DNA of 64,000 bases from Strix aluco (Eukaryota; Chordata; Aves; Strigiformes; Strigidae): assembly GCF_031877795.1 (NCBI RefSeq), contig NC_133971.1, positions 1,164,501 through 1,228,500 of the forward strand. The letters are read 5' to 3'. The notes under the pieces were generated by a model that saw nothing but the letters and a program-made list of their open reading frames with translations, was not told the origin of the DNA and searched no databases. Positions 55,544 through 64,000 of the stretch are shown here, one piece after another; position 1 is the first letter of the stretch; each line of letters begins with the position of its first letter. A program made the translations under genes and the position numbers.

Positions 55544-56235
55544 CAGAATCACAGACTGGTTTGGGTTGGGAGGGACCTTAAAGATCATCTAGTCCCAATC
55601 CCCTTGCCACAGGCAGGGACACCTTCCACTAGCCCAGGTTGCCCAAAGCCCCGTCCAACCTGGCCTTGAACCCTTCCAGGGAGGGGGCAGCCACAGCTTC
55701 TCTGGGCAACCTGTGCCAGGGCCTCACCACCCTCACAGAGAAGAATTTCTTCCTGATATCTCATCTAAATCTATCACTCTCCACTTGGACATGGAGCCAC
55801 TGACTGCAACTCCTTGGGTGCGACCACCCAGCCAGTTCGTGATCCCCTGAGGGGTCCATCCATCAAACCCACCTCTCTCAATTTAGAGACGAGGATGTCA
55901 TGTGGGACAGTGTCGGATGCTTTGCACAAGTCCAGGCAGATGACGTCAGTGGCTCTTCCCTTACCCACCGGTGCTGTAACCCCGTTGTAGAAGGTCACCA
56001 AATCCATCAGGCACGATTTGCCATCAGTGAAGCCACGTTGGCTGTCACCAATCTCATCCTTATTGTCCATATGCCCCAGCAGAGTTTCCCAGAGGATGCA
56101 CTCCATACTCTTTATCAGTCACAGAGGTGAGACTGACTGGTCTGTGGTTTATTTCTAGGGTTCTCTTTATTTCACTTTTTAAAATAGGAGGCTATGTTGC
56201 TCCTTTTCCAGTCAGTAGGAACTTCACTGGCAAGT
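55544..56235 (-). repeat. CR1 LINE, antisense, internally deleted
   Basis: Read on the minus strand, it contains part of the reverse transcriptase domain (GDSQRGFTDGKSCLMDLVTF, then RATDVICLDLCKASDTVPHD). It is frameshifted after VSKLRE and jumps near 55775 to the 3' UTR (GCCCTGGCACAGGTTGCCCA on the minus strand). Several hundred bases between these parts are missing. The fused frame stays open over 110 codons but is not a functional protein. Confidence 0.9.
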
Positions 56236-59200
56236 GTTTTATCATCTTAATCGGAGAACATGGGTGTGGGCATACATCATCTTGAATCAACAGTGGATGC
56301 GGGGAGTGCTTGAGGAGAGGGTTGCTGACTGAAGGAGTGTCCAGGCTGCAGTCCAGCTGCTGCAGCGATGAGAACTCCTGCGGGCACATTTCCCCATTGG
56401 GTTTTCTTGGAAGATAATGATTTCGTAGCAACGAACTTTGTGACTTTAAGTACGTCAGAGGTTGATCCATTAAGCTGAAAGAGTGGACAGGTTCTGAACT
56501 GCTTTCCTCCCCATCTGCCTCCAGTTCTGTGGTCATGGGGGTAAACTGGAGATGTGGGAGAGCTCTGGGATTATTGCAGGGGGAGGAGGGTGAAAGGCTG
56601 GGGCTGCCACTCAACCTCTAGATGCATAGCCATAGGAGACAAAGCTTCATGAGTTTTGCTGTGTGCAGAACTATTTGCTTAATTAATAAGCATCCTTCAG
56701 ACCTACGTTTGTGGGTCTTCAGGGTCAGAGTAACAGTGGGTAACAGTGGTCTAGATTATATAACACAACGTGATGCAAGAGGGAGATGAGATGATCAGAA
56801 AAAATGGAGATATGTACCCAGAGATAGGGTCTCTCACATTCTCTTTCATGTAGGAGAGTGAGCTGTGTGGCATGGGAGAGGATCTGCAGAAAAAGGGGGG
56901 GTTTAGTGAGCTGGGCTGTATGAAGAGAGGTTGCAGGTTCAGGACAAGGAGCATGGTGTTGTGCTGAGATGTCTGGGAAGGAGAAAGGGGGGAGCAGGGG
57001 TGAAATAGGAGCAGAAGCAGAGCTGTGAGGAAGCCTGAAGAGAAGGGAGGGTAATTTTGAATTTGGTGTGGAGAGAATGCAGAGCCAATGAAAACCTGAC
57101 CGGCATACTGTGCATGGTTTTTGCCTACACCAGAATAAATCTATATCTGGCTTAGAGCCGCTGCAGTCAGTGAAGTTACACAAGGGAGAAATTTGGCTTG
57201 TTTGTTCTAATTGGCATATGTCACAGGTCACGTTTCAGTAATTGATCCAACCAGAGAAGGCAGAAGAACAAAACAGACAAAAGAAAAGTCAGACAGCGTC
57301 AGTGAAAAGCTACACAGCTAATGTCACCCAAGAGAATCTTAATTGCTACTTCAGATTTCTAAGGAAACTGCACTGGGAAGGGTGAAGGTGGTGAGGAAAA
57401 TTGAACACTTCTGTCAAGGATTACCTTTTTCTCAGGTAATGACAGTAGAAAACGAGAGGAGTTGGAGAGAGCTAATTTGTTCATGTATTTGGAGCATGAT
57501 TTGAGGGCAGCAGTGTTCTGAGAATAAGAGGGCAAAATTTTAGAGAACAGGAGAAAGCTTGCTATTGGGGATCTGGCCACTGACACATAGGGAGTAAGCA
57601 GATGAGTAAATGTTTAGGCTGGGTCAGAAGAGCCTGGAGCTTGTTAATAGAAATTACATAGAAACAGAAATAGCAAGCAGAAGTACAAAGCTGTTGCTAA
57701 CGTTCATTTCTTTTTAAGAAAGCTGTTGCAGTCTCTAAAAGGCTGTTTGTTTCTCCAAGAGTTTAATTAGACATCTGATCTTATCAGGGGATGTTGTGCA
57801 TTGCCCTTTTTGGTCATTGTATTAATTTCTGATAGAGGGCTTATCTTTCAGCAGCTTGAAATGCATTATGTTTCTTGTGCTCTGTCAGCCTCTGACCAGT
57901 CTGTCAGCTTACAGTATGTTAATACAGTGTGTGCCTATCACTAACATGAACATCAAGAGATGGCACAACAGAATTGTATTTAATTATATCTTGAATAACC
58001 TCGGCTTAATTAACTGAAGAATCTCTCCAGAGTTTTCAAAGTGAGCCGCATAATTTTTCAGAATTGGCCAGTTCACGTTTATCCTCATGTGAAATAGTTG
58101 GATATTTTAAAGTGAACTAGTAGCAGCTGTTGATTTACTGTTTATCCATGACCTCATTTAAGCTTTACTTTCTCTATTTTTTTTTTCCTGCCTTTACTGC
58201 TTGTTTGGAAAGGTGTTCATAGTAAAAATAATTGTATTGAAAATATTAAGTGGTTGGTGGATAGGAATTGCAACAACCCTTACACTGAAGCAACAAAAAA
58301 ATGCTTATTGTCTACCGAGTGACTGTGCTGTGATCAACTTTCAGTGCAGGGATTCTATCTGGGTTTCAAGTGACTGTGTTAAAACTCTGTTAGTTCAGTG
58401 TACTTCATGTGTGTATGTCGTAACCTACTGAATTGTGTTGAACTTTATAACTGTAAAAAGATAAACACCTAAGCATGGTTACGGCATTAAACTTTTTTCC
58501 AAGAAATGCTGAAAAATGTTCTTTCTCTCTTGTTGAAACGTTGGATGCAGAAAATTATTAGGCATACCAATAAGACTTACCATCAGTTGCAAAGAGAAGT
58601 ACTTTTTAGTGTTCAAAAAAATAATGACTAAAACAGTTTTAAAACTGCCAGTATGTCATCCAGCACCCAGCTCTGTAGGTTGTTCTAATTTAACTGTTTT
58701 GTCTTGTGATGTGTTGCTAACATATTAACAGACCCAAGTGTCATCTTTTTTTTTCCCTCTTGGATGAATTGCTGTTTTTTGGCACAATGACTGAGAAGTC
58801 TGCATTGATTTGGAGACTGAGTTTGGCTTTTCCTTTCTAATCTTGCTATCGATCCTAGATCTCAGATAATGTAAGTGTTACCTTCTGGGGAAATTTAAGA
58901 AGGTAACTATCATGTAACCCCTGGAGCTGTCAAGTTTAAAAAAGAAATGTTTTCCCCTTTGTTTGTAAAAGAAGGCAGAATTCCACCAAACTTTATCTGT
59001 GGTAGACATAATTTATCAAAACTGCACATCAGATCACCCTTAGTTCAGTATGGTGTTTTGTATTATGTAGAGTTTGTGTTCACTTGGGGAAATAGCAGTG
59101 GACGTTCCCTGTATTTCTGTATTGGTGACCTGATGACAAACCATAGCAAGCGCGCAGACTTGTGATTATTGAAGTCCTGTGGGGTAGCTGCTCCATACCT

Positions 59201-60987
59201 TGCCGCCAAACCAGGGCTTTCCTGTTTCAAAGACACAGAGCTATGATAGAGCATCACTGTCAAAAAATCTAGCTTTGAAAGTCTCAAACTCTGCGTGTGA
59301 GAAGTGGGATCTGGGGATGAAGCTGTTGCAGTGCTGGGATATTTGTCAGTAAAACCACCCTGTTACTCTTGTTTCATGTGAATGTTTTTTGTGAAGAGAA
59401 AGACTTATGTCTCAGCAAGTCAAGTAATTCATAAGGACAGTGAGCAGTCTATAACTCCTTTGCTCTGCGTAGATGTTGCTGATATACTTTTCCATGTAGT
59501 CATGTGATGAAATAAAATTTGTATTTTCAAATTCTTAAAAATTCCCAAGTGCTTAATTCCTGTTAACAGTGATTAACATGGAACAGTGCAAGAGAGGCTA
59601 AAGATTTTCTTGAAGGGCAGTATCTAACACTGTGCTGAAAGATACACGGCGAAGTAACGTTGAAAGGACTTTTGTTCTTTTTTGTATTTCCTTCTGTATT
59701 TGTAGGCTCTACCTACCACTACAGGATAACAGCGCTGTAAGGTAAATAGATAATTTTTGTCTCTGTAGCCATACATCCAGCTCTGCCTCATTTGTGCTTT
59801 TCTGTAGCTTTTCTGTGCTCTTCTGTCAAGTGGAGTTGACATCATTTTGTGTTTCTCTGAGAAGAGGTTCAGCAGTAAGCCATGAACAAAGCATATGATA
59901 TTCTCCCTACAAAAAAATTACTTGATTTTCCAGGTGGGCAAATCCAGTAATTTGACTTGGAGTTTGGCTGTGGCCCAGTGACAGGGCATATTGTGGGAAG
60001 GGCTGTGAGATGCTTGTGTCCTTGTTGGTTTGAAGGGTTGGGTTTAGATTTGCATTTTAGTTTGAGAAAATGGGAGAGGCAGTAGCACTGTGCTCCATAC
60101 CATGTTTGAGCATTGCATCAGTATTTCAGAGTATTGTCCGTTAAATCCTGTTGCTTCTAGAGCAATGTGATCTTTTCAGGTTGTTTTTAAAGAAAAGACT
60201 ATGCATAATGTTTGTGTTAAAGTTTCCCCGGGGGGAGTAATGATTTGGGGACCAATTGGTGTTGCTCTGTCACCACATTTTTCTGTGGATGGTCATATGA
60301 GTTTCTAGTCATTAGCACTGATAGCAGTCTGGTAATTACTTGGCATTTTATCCTTACAAATGAGGGTTTATGTTCAGAGCACACTTTTTCCCATTAAATC
60401 CCGTTCTTGCTCTGATGCGTTTGAGATTTAGCATCACTGATGCTTAAAATAAAACTTCTGGCTGTTGTTGGATATGACGTCGTGTTCATGTTTTACATGT
60501 TCCCACTTCCTTCAGCAGGGAAAGCCTTTGACTGCTAAGCTGGCTAGCAGGTGCTATAACTAGGTACCAAGTGGTGCCCACTGAATCCTTCATCAGTTAA
60601 TTCATTTTTCTGTGTGGACCCGTGTCTTATACCCCAGAAGATGTGGCTTAAGACTGCAGGAAAGTTGGAGATGGTGTGTAAACACCACCACAGGAGGATC
60701 CTGTCCCAGTGTTCCATGTTCCTAGTGAAGTTTTTCTGGCTTGGAGATGTGGGTTAAAAGAGCACATTGACAGGTTGTTTGGGAACTCTAAACACAATGC
60801 AAGTCCTGTTTGACGGTCACAAATGGGGGGCAGAAGATGGAATTCTTGACTTTATTATTCTTTGGGATTATGTAGTTCAAGGCTGAACATTTTTTGTTTC
60901 CCACTAAGTGGAAAAATTCTGGGATAGATGACTGATGTTTCAACTACCTCTTGGCAAAGGGATTTTCATGAACTTACTCTTCTTCTG

Positions 60988-61010
60988 CCCCCCCCCCCCC
61001 CCCCCCCCCC
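60988..61010. repeat. Poly-C, 23 bases
   Basis: An uninterrupted C homopolymer flanked by TTCTG on both sides, in MCTP1 intron 1. Confidence 0.95.
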
Positions 61011-62768
61011 TTCTGCTTTACTGAGCTAAATGTTATTTTCTTACTGACCTTTTGTAGATAAATAGTTCACATCTCCAGAACTGCTGCTTTTTTTTCTTTT
61101 CCCTTTTTTATTTTTTTCCCCCTCCCCTGAGCAATGTAGTAGAGCAAAAATCTGGTTTGAATTACCGACATGCTATTCTGACAGTACGTCTTTTCTCAGG
61201 TGAGATGTATGCCGTGAATGTTGGACCATGATGAGGCCGGGTAGTGGCACAGCAGAAACACATCTAGAGCTTTTGCTGTCAGTAGGAAGGGAACTTCAAT
61301 TCCTGGGAGAGATTTTGTTGAGCTGTCAAAATGTTACAAGTATCAGCAGCACTTTCTCTGAACTGTCTCTTCATTTTGATACTGGGAAGTGCGAACCTCT
61401 GAGAGCAGAATTTATTCCTTCCTTCCTTCAGCCTGTATTCTGTCGTTCTTGGCTGTCCATTCATTTAATTCTTTTTATAAATTCTTTTTTAGATCAAACC
61501 CTATTTTTCCCACATCTGTATTAACTCCTTCATACTAAGATTACGAGTTGCTGCAAAAAGTCCAGAGGCAACAACCGTGCATAATTCTAAATGAAATACG
61601 GTATTTCAAACTGTGCTCTAATCTGTCTAAATTTAACTGTTTACAGCTTTGTAATTTTTTTCTACGTTCTCTCTGCTTGTTTGAAAGGGGAGGGAGGAAG
61701 TAAATTTATTTCCAGAAAAACAAAGCCAGTTTAGTCAATTGTTTAACTACTCTTTTAACTTCTGGCACTGTTAAGATGCTCTATAAAATTCAGTATCAGA
61801 ACAGTTTTTGAAACGCTGCAGTGTTCAAACTTTTGCTGTCTTCACTCCATCCTATTCTGGGGAAGTTCTGCAACTGTTTCTCAAGAAAATCATATTCAAG
61901 AATGACTCATGAAATGTGATATCAGGCAGATTAGATGGGGTTTTTTTTTGGAGAAAGGCTCAGTGCTATTTACATCAGGAAGTTGGATTTAGTCAGCACG
62001 CCAGGCGTGCTATGGGTAGGATGCTGTTTGGTTTTGATGTATCTGATCTGGTGGCGTCCAGTTTACTGTCTCTGCTGTGCCGTGATCGGGTGATCATGTT
62101 AGGCAAAGATGAATAATCCTTTGAAGGCTTGCAGACATTTGATGAGGAAGATAAAAGGGTCTTTGTGCAGTATCTCCAATTAAGCCATTTAGTACCTTGC
62201 GGTTAATGAATATCCTGATTGGTTTCTCACCTTGTGTGAGCTGTTGTTTCATATCTCTCATGTAAGGGATGCACGTGCTGGTGAGACACTTGTTTGCTGC
62301 TTCTGATGTGTTATTAAATCAGCAGCTAGAGTGCCCTGTAGCTAATAATAAATATTTTATGGCATTTTTTAGACAAATGCCAAAATCTCCTGTGTTGTGC
62401 CAGAGCGATGGGAACCCAGAGACTGTTGCCTCTAGTTGAGGTGGCTTAATGCTGCAGTTCATTGTAAGAGACAGAGAGCTACAGCTAGTGCTTTTGTTGG
62501 TAGATGTGATCCAAGTTCTCTTTCCAAGCCTTTTCTACCCAGTTCTGGAGCCTAGAACAAAGCACACAGCAGAGGTCACTGGCTGAAATGTATCTTCAGT
62601 CTGTGCTGGCTGTCTATGTGATGGCAGACCCAATGCGTGGGGAAGAAGTTGAGACTTTTTCCAGAAACTCATTCTTGTCCATTTTGGACAAGACTTTATT
62701 TTCAGCTGTGGCGAAGCTCCTGCGCTCTGTCCAGAAAATGTAACTATCTTCCAGGAACTCTTAGATTC

Positions 62769-62787
62769 TTTTTTTTTTTTTTTTTTT
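62769..62787. repeat. Poly-T, 19 bases
   Basis: An uninterrupted T run in MCTP1 intron 1. No associated retrotransposon was recognised. Confidence 0.92.
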
Positions 62788-64000
62788 AATCTCCAAAGCT
62801 AGAAAATTCTACCTATTCATTTAAGCATTGGCTCAAAAAATCTAGGTGATTCTATCTGGCAAATGGCTCTAAATTCTTGGAGAGAGGGTACAAAACTCTT
62901 CCCACCAGAAAAAAGCAAATGCTGACTTCCTACTATTGTATTTCTTGGATGAGGAATGATTATCAAATGAAACTTCATGCGCAGCAGAGACACAGTCTGA
63001 AGTTCTAGGACACTTGATGAAAAGTAGAAAGAATTATTGAACACTGTTAGTTGAAGGTAAGAAATGGAGCTTCCACCTTTCATTTTAAGGACATCCTCAC
63101 TCTTGCAATTAAAGGCTTATTGCCCTCTTTGACACAGACTTTTTATATTCTGTTACAGTCTTAAAAATTCCATTTTAAGTGAAGATTATTGACATTAGTT
63201 GGGTGTTTTGATGTTCTGCATTACTGTAGTCAGTACTAATATGAAAACTGTTTCATGCCACAAGAACTCGCTTTTGCAGTTTGGTTTTCTACTACCTTTT
63301 TATGAAAATAACAGTAATACCATGTGGGAATCAGCTGGAGTTCAGGAAATGTGAAGGAATAAATGCATATTCATAATGTAACCCTTGCGTGATGCATAAT
63401 AATCCCTCTCTGAGTTACAAGAACAGGGAATTTTAATCTTTATCATGTTTATAAGATTTATATCTAAGATTCAGCTAATAAATGTAGTTTAATATGCAGT
63501 GTAACATTGTCTCATACAATTTATGTGTTAAGATTTATGTTACAGTATTTTATGTTAGTGTGGAATACAATAGAAATAGTCTAATTATTGTGTTGAGGAT
63601 CTGCATTTCTGAAATAGTCTACAGAATGAAGGGGTTTTCCTTTAAAGGTGAATCTACATAGTTGGGGGTGGCTTGGGAGGTTTGTTTCTGGTTTTTTGTT
63701 GTTTTCCTCCCCCCGGCTGCAGCAGTCAGATGCTGTGATTGCCTGGCTTTCAGCCTAGAACCATATGGTGGATGGCTGTGTGGTTCTGTGTGGGGAAGAC
63801 ACACTGGGTGTGAGGCTGTAGCGGTATTTGGGCATGTGGCGTGTTGTGTCTAGGATTCCAGATGCTGTGTTAGGTGTAAGTGGCTTAGGTTTGATTTGGT
63901 ATGCTGAAAATAGGTTCCTCAGCTTTAGAAAGTTTATCAGTCATCTAATCTGGAATTTCTGTATTTCTCCTATAGAGGTAGTGTTTCTTAGTTACCTAAT

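Larger units (their letters stand above)
52185..64000 (+). other. MCTP1: MCTP1 intron 1 (continues past the window)
   Basis: No C2-domain exon was found. The intron holds G homopolymers near its start (52242-52260 and 52393-52407), an inverted repeat (53407-53434), an antisense CR1 (55544-56235), a C23 run (60988-61010) and a T19 run (62769-62787). A very long first intron is typical of this gene in mammals. Possible alternative first exons could not be recognised. Confidence 0.7.

Noticed and set aside
1..64000. tRNA, rRNA, CRISPR arrays, bacterial operons or insertion sequences
   Set aside because: None was seen. The window has intron-bearing vertebrate genes and CR1 repeats.

Overview
The window is vertebrate nuclear DNA, almost certainly from a bird. 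It carries at least eight CR1 LINE fragments, several ending in the avian-type 3' tail (short repeats of ATTCTGTG or ATTCTATG). It also has long introns, GT-AG exons and one strong CpG island, and no bacterial-style gene organisation. Two genes are recognisable: FAM81B on the minus strand and the first coding exon of MCTP1 on the plus strand. Their order and divergent orientation match human 5q15, a region that corresponds to chromosome Z in chicken, so Z linkage is likely (inference).

Layout, left to right. (1) About 1-14.4 kb: five coding exons of FAM81B, read right to left (14303-14373, 13475-13718, 10260-10378, 4691-4820, 1107-1213). All junctions are phase-compatible, and the 3' end lies off the left edge. 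(2) About 15.3-43.2 kb: a second minus-strand gene that I reconstructed exon by exon and could not name. Twelve exons with GT-AG boundaries and matching phases run from an ATG at 43144 to a TAA at 15323, giving 1467 nt, or 488 residues plus stop. A further well-formed 61-nt exon (36858-36918) would break that frame. I call this gene M; it is the main discovery candidate. (3) About 43.2-51.15 kb: intergenic DNA with a purine-rich block, a truncated CR1 and an almost pure A/T tract of about 390 bp. (4) About 51.15-52.56 kb: a CpG island with MCTP1 exon 1 (ATG 51618, donor after 52184). (5) 52.2-64 kb: MCTP1 intron 1, with no C2-domain exon seen and one antisense, internally deleted CR1.

How the genes relate. 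Gene M and FAM81B lie in tandem on the minus strand, with about 0.95 kb between the gene M stop codon and the first FAM81B coding exon found. Gene M is head-to-head with MCTP1, so the MCTP1 CpG island could serve both, though no 5' non-coding exon of gene M was found. FAM81B is a coiled-coil protein, and MCTP1 is a C2-domain, calcium-binding membrane protein. Nothing in the sequence indicates a shared pathway.

Limits: exon calls were made by eye from splice signals, frame and remembered family sequence. No alignment, RNA or database search was run. Boundaries of CR1 fragments are approximate.
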